The translations under genes were made by a program, and so were the position numbers. The notes below the pieces were generated by a model. The model saw only the letters and a list, made by a program, of their open reading frames with translations, searched no databases and was not told where the DNA came from. A stretch of 64,000 nucleotides of DNA from Heterodera schachtii (lineage: Eukaryota > Nematoda > Chromadorea > Rhabditida > Heteroderidae): NCBI GenBank assembly GCA_023374025.1, contig SIJG01000032.1, positions 459,197 through 523,196 of the forward strand, in the 5' to 3' direction. Positions 11,559 through 22,799 of this stretch are shown piece by piece; within the stretch, counting starts at the first letter, position 1, and the number at the start of each line of letters is the position of its first letter.

Positions 11559-11846
11559 ATAAACTTTTCTTATCCCATTTTTCGCACCGTGAATGTTATT
11601 TTTATTGAATTCTGAACCATATTGAGTAGATTAGAGTACAAAAATTGAAAATTTTGAAATCATGTTTCCCACTCCCTTCTCCCAGAATTTTAAAAAGTTG
11701 TTTTTCCCCCATAAACTTTTCTTATCCCATTTTTCGCAACGTGAATGTTATTTTTATTGAATTCTGAACCATATTGAGTAGAATAAAGTACAAAAATTGA
11801 AAATTTTGAAATCATGTTTACCACTCCCTTCTCCCAGAATGTTAAA
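11559..11846. repeat. Tandem duplication, two units of about 140 bp
   Basis: ATAAACTTTTCTTATCCCAT through CCACTCCCTTCTCCCAGAAT occurs at about 11559-11690 and 11710-11846 with only a few substitutions. Non-coding. Confidence 0.85.
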
Positions 11847-12005
11847 AATTAATTATTTCCGACAAAATGATTAAAATAATTTTATTTAATTAAATAGCGT
11901 TATTCAATAAATGATTTTAAAAAATGTACACATTTTAAGTGCACTTCTAAACAACAAAAACAAAATTATTGGGATGATAATTTTCACAGTTAATTCGATA
12001 TTGAG

Positions 12006-13020
12006 GTCATTGACGACAATTTATTGACGGTCCATTACAAACATTTCATGGCAAATGGAAATGGTGACAAATTCTTTAAAATTAAGCCTCAAATTGCTCA
12101 TAAATAGCATTTGTTTTTTTAAACAGCTGAAAACGATCAATAAAAAGTTTCACCAACCAATTAAAATTTTCAAATTCTTCCATAATAAAAATTGTAAAAT
12201 TATTTTTTTAAATGTTTCACGAAAAGGAAAAAGAAAATTTTTTATTAAATTTAAAACTTTATTACCGCTTAATTATCAAAATAATTTCTTGCAGCATGGC
12301 GTTCCATCTTCACAAAATATTCATGGCTTAGCAAAAATAGTAACGACATCACTTACTTCGAAATCCATGTCCTTAAGGTGAAATCGTAAGCACATTTAAC
12401 GCATTCGTTAATTTGTTATTTAATTAATTTGATTAATTTTGTTAGCCATTACTTTCGTGGATGGAACTATCCGTGACATTATTGGCACTTTTGCTTACGA
12501 AGGGGATGGCACTTTTTGGATTAACGGAGCAACAATTAGTGGAAATTCGGCCAGCAAATTTACGAGTGGCGACATTGTCGGATGCGGCATTCATTTGGAC
12601 ACGCGGCATATTATTTTCACAAAAAATGGAAAATGTTTTGGTCAGTAAAAAAAAAATTTAAATGCCATTTTATTCTCGTAATTAAATTTTATTGGAGAGA
12701 AATACCGCCGAGAAATTTTGTCAGAAATTGTTAGCCGTTATTTGAAGATTTAAAAGAAAATTAAGGAAGATGGGCTAAATAGAATAAGGACAAATTGTGC
12801 ATCCGATTTTAGCCACAAATTGTACATCCGATTTTAGACCCATTTTTGAGTGACAAATTGTACATCAGATTTTAGACCCATCTTTTATTCAGATAACACC
12901 AATTGGCACATTCCTTCTCCACCTGATCCATTGTTTCCTTGCGTTTCTTTGTTCGACTGTGGGGACAAAATCGAAGCGAATTTTGGGCCAAATTTCAAAT
13001 ATGATTTGCAAAAGATTTGA
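12006..13020 (+). pseudogene. SPRY-domain (SPRYSEC/RBP-like) gene fragment
   Basis: Four exon-like blocks show consecutive parts of one SPRY domain: 12006-12063 (VIDDNLLTVHYKHF), 12295-12385 (AWRSIFTKYSW then DITYFEIHVLKV), 12446-12640 (IIGTFAYEGDGTFWING, GDIVGCGIHLDTRHIIFTKN) and 12893-13020 (LFPCVSLFDCGDKIEANFGP, NFKYDLQKI, TGA at 13018-13020). Introns 1 and 3 are in phase, but the 12386-12445 intron joins exons one base out of frame. An in-frame TAA lies at 11991-11993, no signal peptide or start is visible upstream, and the central IGLA segment is missing. SPRYSEC effectors of potato cyst nematodes are secreted and some bind plant NLR receptors; this copy is probably non-functional. Confidence 0.6.
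12788..12885 (+). repeat. Short tandem repeat in SPRY intron
   Basis: Three copies of (G)ACAAATTGTACATCCGATT followed by TTAG with spacers of variable length, inside the intron before the last SPRY exon. Confidence 0.7.
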
Positions 13021-14523
13021 TAAAGGGTGTGTTTATGTGTATCTCTGTTACGTGTAAATCCCAGAGACTCATTTTGTGATTTTTTTTAATATTCACTTAA
13101 AATTTTTACATTAAAATTTCGTAACTTCTATCTGGTTCATTCATGCAAAATTGAAATTGTCGACATTTTGATATAAAAGTGCTGCTAAAAATATAATCAA
13201 TTAAGAATTAGTTATTTTTTAACCAAATTATGAATAATATTTTTTAGCACTTTTTCATTTTGATGGCCGTATTAGAACAAAAATAATAATTGTAAAAATG
13301 ACAAAGACGAGAAAATAAGTTTGCGTAATTTGTTATATTTTGCATTTAATGAGGATTTTTGATGAGTATTTGAGGAAGAATGTATGACAGACGAATTGTC
13401 ACCACCATTGTCGCCCATTCCCTCCATTAATTGCTTTATCGACAAAGCGTCACCAATTAATAAGCAGAAAATTATTCAAAAGAATGGAAAACAATTTTGA
13501 TTTAAATGCATTTTTTCTAGAAAAAAATAATTTATTAAATTAAGGATACAAAGAATTTATTGATATCGGAAAATTGATGTTTAAATGAAAAATTAAAATT
13601 TTTCTATTGTTATTTAGTTTATCTATCAGTTAAACTTGGGTAATTGTTGAGATTATACTAGGGTTACACGAGCCCGTGTATCAGGGCATCTTCCGGTTTT
13701 TGCCGGATCCAGAAAAATTCCGTCCGGGTCCGGGCCCCCCAAGTTTTAAATCAAGTCCGGGTTCGGGTCCTTAAAAATAATTCATAATTTTTTAGAAAAT
13801 AAATAAATATTTCATGATAGTAAATTAACAATTATTAAAATAAATTATTTTCGATAGATTCTATATCAAATTTAAATAAAATTTTGAAAAAATTTTAAAT
13901 GGGCTAATATAGTGGCAAAAATAATAAACGTGTTAATGAAATGCCATTGGTTCCAATTTGCCAATCTCGGCTTTCCGCCTATTCTGTTATGGCGTTTACT
14001 TAATTATCCAATTTTTTCTTTCTTATCCCGCCTCCAAATTTGGGGCTAACTCATTAAAAAAAACTATGCCCCTGGCTGAAATTTATTAATTGATTAAAAT
14101 ATTACTTATACATTTTAAAAAATTTAAATAATTATTAAATGAAATAAATGATGGGATAACTAAATGACAAATGCGTTTAATGCGCTTAAATATAGCAAAT
14201 TATAACAATGTGCATTATGAAAATTTGAGAATTTTTCACAAATTTGCAAATAATGAATTAATTGATGGATGAATGATCCGTTATTGCAATTAAACATTTG
14301 TGTAAACATTTTGCGCCAAATGCTTCTCTTGTGTCGTTGTTAAAATTATTTTAGAATTGAATTTCGAAAAAAAAAACATTTTATTGTATCGTTATTTGAA
14401 ACAATTAAATTCACATTTTTTTCATTTTACTCGGAAAATGAAATAACAGTTGAATCAACACCCCTATCGTGCCCATTTCCATTTCTTTAATTTTTGCTTT
14501 TAATTTTGGCATTTGTGCCAAAT
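13021..14523. other. AT-rich intergenic region, no gene recognised
   Basis: No exon-like block on either strand. One GC-rich island at about 13665-13765 (GGTTTTTGCCGGATCC, GTCCGGGTCCGGGCCCCCC) resembles fragments at 27430-27560, 44946-45076 and 56376-56425 and is probably transposon-derived. Confidence 0.5.
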
Positions 14524-15247
14524 TTACCCACCAACAGAATTCGCTGTCGCTGCAATTTTAGCACATTGTTCATCAATGGCTGTGCTCAACTGATTAATTT
14601 GTTGCTGCTGTTCCTTTTGCTGGTCACTGATAATTGCCAAAATTGTGCCAATTTGCGTCAGTTCATGCTCTAACAAAATTCAACAATAATTAATTTATTT
14701 GTGAAAGTAAACCCAAAATATTACTGTGTGCCTGCTGCTGTTTCGTCAATTCGCTGATTCGTCCCATAATGTAACCTATGGCATAATTTAACAATTAAAT
14801 GTCATTCTTTTTTAAATTCCTAATTTGAAAATAATTTTAATTTCAATTTTCCTTTTTTTTTAATATTTTGTTACCCACCATTTTTTTCCCTCTCGTCTTG
14901 GTCGTGTTTTTCTTCCATTTTTCTTATCCGTTCCAAAAAATCATTTTGTAATTTTGAGAATTCATCAGCAAATGCTTAACAATAAATTTAATTAAATTTC
15001 CTAAAAATTATTTGCATTACTTTCGTGCTGTTTGTGCAGTTGTTTTTCCAACTCACTGATCTTTTTTTTTTGCTGATCATTTTGTTTCTGCATGATTTGC
15101 TCATAAAGTTCTTAAAAACTCAATTTACAAAAATTTAAAAATTTAAATTGTAGAAAGGATAAAAAATTTTAAATTTTTTCAATCGAAAATTCAACCATTT
15201 CCATTATGTTCGAATTCTCCGACGCAAGTTGAATTTGACGAATCCAT
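14524..15247 (-). CDS. Small coiled-coil protein, function unknown
   Basis: Read on the minus strand, exons 15247-15196, 15110-15021, 14974-14879, 14775-14725 and 14669-14524 join in phase to 144 residues, from ATG at 15245-15247 to TAA at 14524-14526. All four introns are in phase 1, and each exon is nearly a self-contained coiled-coil segment. The product starts MDSSNSTCVGEFEH and continues with heptad-rich Gln/Lys/Glu sequence: QNDQQKKKISELEKQLHKQ, FSKLQNDFLERIRKMEEK, MGRISELTKQQQAHKHELTQ, QQKEQQQQINQLSTAIDEQ. No signal peptide or TM segment. Similar Gln-rich coiled-coil leaders precede SPRY domains in some cyst-nematode proteins, but no SPRY exon follows here. A GT-AG-bounded block at 15375-15404 could be an extra 5' exon but does not keep phase. 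Confidence 0.6.
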
Positions 15248-16845
15248 TGACTTTTGCTCCAAATCCACTATTGGCCGGCCACTCAGAAACAGGCAAATTT
15301 GTCGGAGGACACACAAATTTGAGAAAACTAAATTAATAATTTTCTTTTTTTTAACAATCCATTAATGTTTACACCTTGATCAGAAGTGAAATCGCCGCTG
15401 TTTGCTGAATTGGGTGTAAATGAGATTTGAATTATATGTAAAAAAAAAAGTCTAAAATAATTTTTACAAAATATTCCGCTGAAAAAGACGGCAAAATGAT
15501 GACCCCAAAGTGTGTAAATGGGCAAAACATTTGAATTTATTCCCATTTTTATTCTCTCTTTTATTTTGCCCAAAAAAGATTTGGATGATCTTTGGTAAAC
15601 TCAATTGAAAATTCATAAAATTAAAAAAAATTCTTTTAGAATAATATATTTATAAAGTATTTTTTTTAATTAAATATTTTATTCTGATTGAATTAGAATA
15701 ATGGTTTATTTAAAAAATAGGTTTTAGCTAATTAAAAAAGTATTTTATTTTAATTGAATAATATTTTTTATTTAGAATAGGTTCCTCAAAATAAGCACTG
15801 GCTGATAAAAAAAAATAAAGGAAAAAATTCTATTCAGTGATAGCCAAGCTTAAGCCTAATCCAACGAAGTCCATTAGTGATCTTAGAAATTCTCGGCTTC
15901 GAAAATTTATTAAAAAATGATACAAATTTCAAAAATGCACCAATTTTTCCTTAAAAAAATTTTTAATTTTTATTTCAAGATGCGGAGAATTTTCTAACCC
16001 ATTCTCCTGATTACTAAAATTTTTGAGTCTACGATCCAGACTGTTTTGGCCAAATTATTTTTAATAATTCAAAATTATTTTAAATATAAATCGCACAAAT
16101 TGCCAATTCCAAAATTAAAATTTAAAAATTTTGCTGCATTTTCAGGAGCCGTACATTCCTTTTATGGAAAAAGCGTGCCGTTTCTGTGGCTCGGCTGTCA
16201 CTGTGCTGTTTTTCATCTTTTTTGTCATTTCTTTCTGACAACCGGTTTAAAAAAAAGTTAAATGCTTTTGAGGAGCCATAAGTCTTGTGTTTTGTTGTCC
16301 AAGAATTCTTTCGAATTCATGCATTAAAGACCGAAAGAAACATTTTTTATAAATTTTGTTGCCTTTTTGTGCGCTTTAGCCTTTGGACAATTCAGTCCCA
16401 AAGCAATTTAGCCATTTCACTCCCGGGCCCATAACTCGACCCAAATGTTTTGCGCCAAAGAATTCTTTCGGATTCGTAATTACAGACGGGAAAGGCATCG
16501 AATGATATCATTCGTCAAATTTGATGAGGTATAATATAATCCTCATTTTTAGAGGAAAATAAAATCAAATGGTGGGCGAACAAATGATTTGCGTAAAAAT
16601 TGTGTGGGTAAATGTGAAATGGTTAAATGTTGATGGAATTGTGGGAAAAATCAATTTACATAACAATTTGAGCCCCTCCCTCCCCCTCCCTTTGCCACTT
16701 ATTTATCTATGCCCATTCATCCCCCCCCCTCCCCTCTTGGACGAACTCTTACCTGATCATCTACTGCTTTTTCTCTTATCTTTCTCTTTCTCACCTTTTC
16801 CACTCTCTCATCATCTTTTCCACTTCTCACAATGAGAAAGCGGGG
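15248..16845. other. Intergenic AT-rich region with one isolated exon-like block
   Basis: Mostly repeat-like AT-rich DNA. At 16147-16248 a block after TTTTCAG reads EPYIPFMEKACRFCGSAV then a hydrophobic tail and TGA on the plus strand, which could be a last exon with a tail anchor, but no partner exon was found. A stretch near 16300-16480 contains AGAATTCTTTCG twice. From 16670 CT-rich DNA begins. Confidence 0.4.
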
Positions 16846-17490
16846 GGGGGGGGGGGGGGGATCGCTTTGCTCTCCCACCCCCCTCTTTTTCTCATCTTTC
16901 TTACTCTCTCAATGTCTCTTTCATTCTTATCCCACTCTCTTCTGTATCTCTCTCTCTATGCCCGTGGAATAATATCATCCCTCCCTCGTATTCACCCAAT
17001 CACCCACAATCGCTCGCCCTCTTCTTTCTCTCTCTCTCACTCGCTTTCTCTCATTCTTCCTTTCTCTCTCACTGGCTTTTTCTTTCTTAACTCACTCTAT
17101 GTCTCTCTCTCTCTTCACCCGCTGGACACAGTTCTTCCCCCCCCCCACAATTACCCCCTCCCCATTTCTTTCATCTTTCTTTCTCTCCACTCGCTTATTC
17201 TCTCTCAATGTCTCTTTCATTCTTATCCCACTCTCTTCTGTATCTCTCTCTCTATGCCCGTGGAATAATATCGCCCCTCCCTCGTATTCACCCAATCACC
17301 CACAATCACTCGCCCTCTTCTTTCTCTCTCTCTCATTCACTCTTCTCTCACTCTCTTTCTCTCATTCATTCTTTCTGTCGGATTTTTTGGCTTGCCTTCA
17401 TTAGATTAAATTTGTTTAGCATAAATCAGCACATTGGTTATTCTTGTAAAACAATAAAATATCAAAATTTAAAATACAATTTATTAAAAT
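16846..17490. repeat. CT-rich direct repeat, two units of about 300 bp
   Basis: After a poly-G run (about 16841-16860) the unit containing CTCAATGTCTCTTTCATTC, TATGCCCGTGGAATAATATC and TATTCACCCAATCACCCACA occurs at about 16907-17060 and 17203-17360. The long Ser/Leu ORFs here (16867-17268, 17099-17404) are microsatellite translations, not genes. Confidence 0.75.
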
Positions 17491-17650
17491 TCTTCCATTT
17501 ATTTTCGGCCAAATAATTCTAATGTGTTGTCCGCATATTGGCACGAACCATAACTAAATGATTTTAAATTTTTAAACAATCAATTTTTTGCCAAAATGCG
17601 ATTTGCCTGGCCGGTTGAAGCATGTTAAATGCTCGGACAAAACCGTTGAT

Positions 17651-18588
17651 GGAAAATGTTTATCTGAGCTCCCAGACTCAAAAACACCCAAAACCACTTT
17701 TATAGGTTTTCTTATGCGCTGAAAACGATAGAACAATCAAAATTTTGGCGCGCTCTCAACCTTAAGCCGGTTTTTGAGCCGGTTTAAAACTCGAAAAATT
17801 GATGGAAAAGGAGGCCTTCTGACCTTTTAAAAGGGTCAAACCCAGGCAAATTTGGTATCATTCGAAAGCTCTTGACGAGCTTAGTCTAAAATTCAGGGAA
17901 TGGAGTTAAACGGACGCCATCAGACAATGATAGGTTTTTGAACCTGTTCAAAAGCAATGAAAATTTCGCGCAACTACAAATTAAAAATTTTTTTTTTTTT
18001 TTGCTTATTGCGCTAAAAAACCGCCGCACACTCGACTACGGCGGCCAGTAGGTGGGGCGAGACTACGGGCTACGGAAGAAGTCCGCGCGTGATCCGCAGG
18101 CGGTTGACTGATTGGCGGGGGCCCTTCGGGCCCCCGCAGTCAACCGCCTGTGGCGCTCGTCAGACGTCTTCCTCCGCCCTCCGTCTCGCCCCACTACTTG
18201 CTCCGTCTTCGCATGCTCCCTTTTGCGAATTTTGCTTTTAAATTGTTACATATTTCCGTTTATTATTTTTCGGTACTGGTGTCCATTTTCACTGGGACTC
18301 AGTTGTCCCAGTGCTCCGATGGCATCGGCACGACTTCATTCCTTGATTTATAGACTTAGCTCGTCAAGAGCTTTCGAATGATACCAAATTTGTGCGAGTT
18401 TGACCGTTTTAAAAGGTCAGGAGGCCCCATTTTCACTCAATTTTTCGAGTTTTAAACCGGTTCAAAAACCGGCTTAAAGTTGAGAGCGCGCCAAAATTTT
18501 GATTGTTCTATCGTTTTCAGCGCATAAGAAAACCTATAAAAGTGGTTTTGGGTGTTTTTGAATCTGGGAGCTCAGATAAACATTTACC
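17651..18588. mobile_element. 938-bp TIR DNA transposon (non-autonomous) in a coding exon
   Basis: Long terminal inverted repeats: GGAAAATGTTTATCTGAGCT at the left end matches the reverse complement of the right end, GGTAAATGTTTATCTGAGCT, and similarity extends inward about 230 bp on both sides (e.g. GCGCATAAGAAAACCTATAAA, AGCTCTTGACGAGC). An exact 8-bp direct repeat CCGTTGAT flanks it (17643-17650, 18589-18596), and removing the element plus one repeat reunites the lipocalin exon. No transposase ORF; the centre (about 18020-18190) is GC-rich with a strong hairpin, GGGGGCCCTTCGGGCCCCC. An 8-bp target duplication suggests hAT, Merlin or P-like mobilisation. A diverged relative lies at about 58697-58995. 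Confidence 0.88.
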
Positions 18589-20821
18589 CCGTTGATAAAG
18601 CCTTGATCCTCCAGCCAACGCAACACTTCCAATTCATACTTGGCCTTAAATTTAAACTGTATTTTAATTTAAAAATTAAATCCGTTTTTTTGTACCTTGA
18701 ATGAATCCGGGTCTCTGACCAACACAGTCACCGGATATTTGACCAAATTACTAAATTGGAAATATTATTGAACAAATTAATAACAAATCAGATTAAATGT
18801 TTTTTAACCTTATGATTGCATATTCATATTGCTTGTTGCCGAACGGATCAGTTCCTTACGGTCCCAATTTGTATACCCAAACTAAAGAAAATGAAAAATT
18901 ATTTTGTATACCAAATTAAAGCGCTAAAAATGACTATTTCGAACAATTTAAAAATATTAAAATTATTTTTCTGCATTAATTAAAAGTGTAAAAAAAGACT
19001 ATTTCAAATAATTTGATTTTTTACTAAATATCAGTTATCACCCCGAGCCCAAAGCATGTGAGGGTTTAAAATGATAACTCGTAATAAATAGTAAAATTTA
19101 AAACGGTCGGTTGGAAGGCTAAATAAAAATAATTAAATATTGCAATAAATAGTTTTCATTTAAAATATTTAAAATAATTCGCACATGGCTGCGCATCGGC
19201 GTTTTCCGAGCTGTGCAGCTGAAGCATGGCATCCTTATTGCCGGCACGGAAAGCATAACCAATTGAATATTTAACGGCACCAAATTCACTGCCATCACGG
19301 TAGATTTTCAGGGCAGTGAATGTGGCAGTTTTCTCATTTTTTGTTAGACCACCATCTGATCGAAATATATTTTTTTATCCACAAATAAAATTATTTTTAT
19401 TAAATTCATAAAAAATTATATTAAATTTATTTAATTTGTTTTAATTAGTTTTATTTATGTGTTACAATGGTGGACAATGCAACGCTGTTCAGTTGCTCGT
19501 GGACTGTTAATTCCTAAAAAATTTGAATTCAAAAATCTTGATTAAATCAGAAACAGACAATTAATTAAATTAAAATTTATGCCTTTTTATGTTTTTAAGA
19601 CAAATAAATATTTTGCCTATTTTGGATCAATAAATAAAATTGTTTTTTGCCAATTTATTTTTAAGTTAAGAATTGGTACACATAATATAATTATCATTAC
19701 TTAAATTGTATTAAATATAATTCTTTTTTTTTAATTTTATTTTTTCTTACCCTCAAACCATCGTCCCATGAATTTGCTAAGCTCAAAGTCTTCCGGCGTT
19801 GAAGGCAGTAATGCGTCAGTGACATTGTCCGCAAGTGTTTGCAAGTGATCGGGCGGGATCACATCGGCCAATGTTGTCCCGTTTGACACACGTCGTGTGA
19901 TTGAGCCTAATTAAAGAAAAAGCTTGCTCTTGAATTTGGGATACATTTTTGAGATTTTATAATAAAATTAAAAAAAATAAATGATTTAGATAAAATTAAT
20001 TTTAAATTTTTGAAATTTAAAACTACCAATAAGTTGGACAACGTCAATTTGGCCTTGAGAATTGCGTGGAATGCCTCCGGGTAAAATTGGGATACCTTAA
20101 AAGAAGGCAAGATTAAAGAAAAATCGCATAAATTGATTTTAAACAAATTTTGTTATAATTAAAAATTTGAGAACCGAAAACAAAAAAATTCTTAGGATTT
20201 CCGATCGCACCGAATTTTAATGAATCATAAGGCATTAATTACCAGGAATTCTTGGTAACCCAGCATGTGCTGGTCCATTGGCATTGCCACCGCCACCCAA
20301 TGCGGAAGCAAAGCCAGCAATGGCACGTTCGGCCGGCGACTGTTGGCGACGAATTCCTTAAAAATTAAATTTCTTGATTTAAAAATTTTTATATTTGAGT
20401 ATTAATTTACCATTTCCACTTGTGGATGAAGCACCTCCAGCAACAGATGAGCCGCTGCTGCTGGTACCAGCTGAGCCAGCGGAAGATGAAACTGACTCGG
20501 CGGCATTGGCAAGTGCCGAAGCGATGGATTTTGTGTTAGCAGCTCCATTTGGGCCTGCGTTTGTGCCCAGTAAATTTGGCAATGAGTTGGACAGGGCATC
20601 AGCCATGCCAGCTTAAATAAATTTTATCATCATGTTTACTTTTAATTTTATTAGCTCCATAATTTTATGGGTAATTAATTGGAGTTTTACGGCCAAACAA
20701 AAAATTACAAGCAATTATGCAGATTTAATGAATATTAAATAATTTTTTAAATTTATTATTGTTCTTTGGGACTGAATTTTTATAATTAAAAAATGATTAC
20801 AATAAAAATTTAACTGATTAT

Positions 20822-21448
20822 CAGGGCTGCAAAAAATATGCAAAAGCATATTTTTTTCCTGGCTTCTCCATGCTCTAAATAGTAGGAAAAACACTTTCTT
20901 TTTTGTGTTTGCTTATAAAAATCGGGACTTTTATTTGCATATTTTTGCATATTTTGGGCCTTAATGCATATTTTGCATATTTTGGGTTTTTCTGCATTTT
21001 TATGCATATTTTGCCATTTTCTGGAAAATTTGTTAACAAAAATGCAATAAAAACGGAAAATACACCCCTAAGAATCGGCCCTAAAAATTCAGAAAAATAC
21101 ACCCCTAAGAATCAACCGAAAATTTTTAAAAAACACACCACTAAGAATTGGAAAATTTTCTCAAAACTTATTCCCCCCAAATTTTTTTTTTTTTCATGAC
21201 AAAATTTTTGATTTAAAAATGTCAATATTTGCTAAGAGAATTTTATAAAAGAACTGTAGCTCATTGTCAAGTGTACTAATGAAAAAAAATTTTTAAAGTT
21301 AATTTGCACCCCTAATTTTCAAGTTTTTTGTGCATATTTGGTGCATATTTTGCGATTTTTGTGCATATTTAGTGCATATTTCACGACTTTATTTGCATAT
21401 TTATGCGTATATTTTGGCCACTTTTTGTGCATATTTTTTGCAGCCCTG
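20822..21448. mobile_element. 627-bp hAT-like non-autonomous element
   Basis: Ends are CAGGGCTGCAAAAAATATGC and its inverse ATATTTTTTGCAGCCCTG; an exact 8-bp target duplication CTGATTAT flanks it (20814-20821 and 21449-21456). CAG-starting short TIRs with 8-bp duplications are typical of hAT. The interior carries many copies of TGCATATTT in both orientations, which may be transposase-binding subterminal repeats. No transposase. It lies in the lipocalin-gene intron between exons 21572-21496 and 20611-20411. Confidence 0.9.
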
Positions 21449-22027
21449 CTGATTATGTTAATTGGGCCCATTAGTTTTTTTTAATTTACACTCACTATCT
21501 TTGACAATTTTTCGCACTGAGCTGCTTAATAAACCGATCAATCCATTCTCGCCCTGTTTTGCATCTGGCAAGCTGAAAAAAAAAACAATTGAATTTTGTT
21601 TAAAGAATAATAAAAATAATAATTGCGCTCACGGAGCACTGCTGCCAGATGGATTGAATGGCGCTTTGGCACTTTCAATGAAAGTGTTCAATTCGTTGCC
21701 AAAGTGCGGATTCGCTTGGACAAGAGCTTCATTCTGAACGACAAAAAAACATAAATAATTTAAAATAAACAAAATATAAAAATAAATGAAAAAAAGGTTT
21801 TTGTAAACATTTTAATGACCTGCGGGGCATGAACTGTTTGTCCACCAATATAGTGGACAATGCAACTTTGTTCAGTTGCTCTTGGATTGTTAATTCCTGA
21901 AAAATTTGAATTCAAAAATCTTCATTAAAATTTTCGACTTTTGTGTATGCTTCATCCCTCCATATAAAAGCCATGAAATAAGAAAAATGTATTGGCCATA
22001 GAGTGTCATTAGTGGTTAAATTATAAA

Positions 22028-22600
22028 CTGTTTGTGATCAGTGAAAAAATGATCAGAAATTCACATTATATTTATTTATTTTTTTTTGTCATATTTATTG
22101 TGTTTGTTTTTTTATTAGCTATATTTTAGAAATATTCGTATAAATTTATAGAAGCTATACATTGTTGAATTTATTCACTATTAGAACTGAATAAATAGGA
22201 TATTTTCAATAATCCAGCCTGCCTTCGCTGGACCCAGAGCTGGATTATCAGATAATCATGAAATTAACAATCTGAAAAATAATAAACTCAAATCTTCAGG
22301 CAGAAAAAAAGTGATTACTCCCCAAATTTTGTCTTTTTTTTGGGGGGGGGGGGGATTGAAGCTTGAAAATCGATGAGTTTTATAGATTTTTTGATAAATT
22401 TCAATTAGGGGAATTTTTTTTACCTCATTTTAACTGCTTCTTAATTTTTCAACACTCAAATTGCGAATTTAGAAAATTTGAATTTCTAAATTTTTTTAAA
22501 TTTATTTTTTGACCAAACTTATTTTCAATTTATGAAAGCATATCAAAATGAGCAAGCAATGCCTGATCACTGATCAAACATTGCCTGTGCATTTGCACAG
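22028..22600. repeat. Interspersed repeat B, copy 2
   Basis: Same sequence as 10295-10900 (GAAATTCACATTATATTTATT, ATCCAGCCTG, TCAAATCTTCAGGCAGA, CTGATCACTGATCAAACATTG). It abuts the 5' end of the broken lipocalin gene and may have replaced its first exons. 21897-22027 has no recognised feature. Confidence 0.75.
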
Positions 22601-22665
22601 CATGATTAGCGGATGTTAGTCGTTTTCTTTCTTTCTATTCGAGAAATAATTTTCAAAATTATTAC
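22601..22665. repeat. Short repeat shared with 24880-24945
   Basis: CATGATTAGCGGATGTTAGTC followed by TTTCTTTCTATTCGAGAAATA occurs at both places, joining repeat B to repeat A material. Confidence 0.7.
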
Positions 22666-22799
22666 CGACAGCAATTGTCGGCACTTGCCGGACGAACTAA
22701 TTCCTATAAATATTAAAATGGGACCTTTTTATGGAAAAAGTTATTTCCTTAAATTTTTTTTCTCCCGCGGCAATTATATCTCAAGATTCAAAATCCCGT

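Larger units (their letters stand above)
17499..21896 (-). pseudogene. Lipocalin-type secreted protein gene, disrupted
   Basis: Minus-strand exons, 5' to 3': 21896-21820, 21733-21633, 21572-21496, 20611-20411, 20356-20243, 20095-20027, 19906-19751, 19513-19466, 19355-about 19187, 18881-18819, 18750-18696, 18644-18589 continued by 17650-17607, and 17553-17499 with TAA at 17499-17501. Early exons encode Gly/Ala/Ser-rich and Pro-rich sequence (LPGGIPRNSQGQIDVVQLIG). The lipocalin region follows: FELSKFMGRWFEGINSPRAT, EQRCIVHHYGGLTKNEKTAT, GSEFGAVKYSIGYAF, KYPVTVLVRDPDSF and KYELEVLRWLEDQGFING, ending YGSCQYADNTLELFGRK. This order matches conserved nematode lipocalin-domain proteins. Defects: in-frame TAA at 18856-18858 directly after WVYKLGP, and a 938-bp transposon inside the penultimate exon. 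The last intron (17606-17554) is GC-AG. No start codon is visible; the 5' exon looks chimeric. Confidence 0.75.

Noticed and set aside
20395..20616. Plus-strand ORF of 73 residues
   Set aside because: It is the antisense of a lipocalin-gene exon on the minus strand with correct splice sites.
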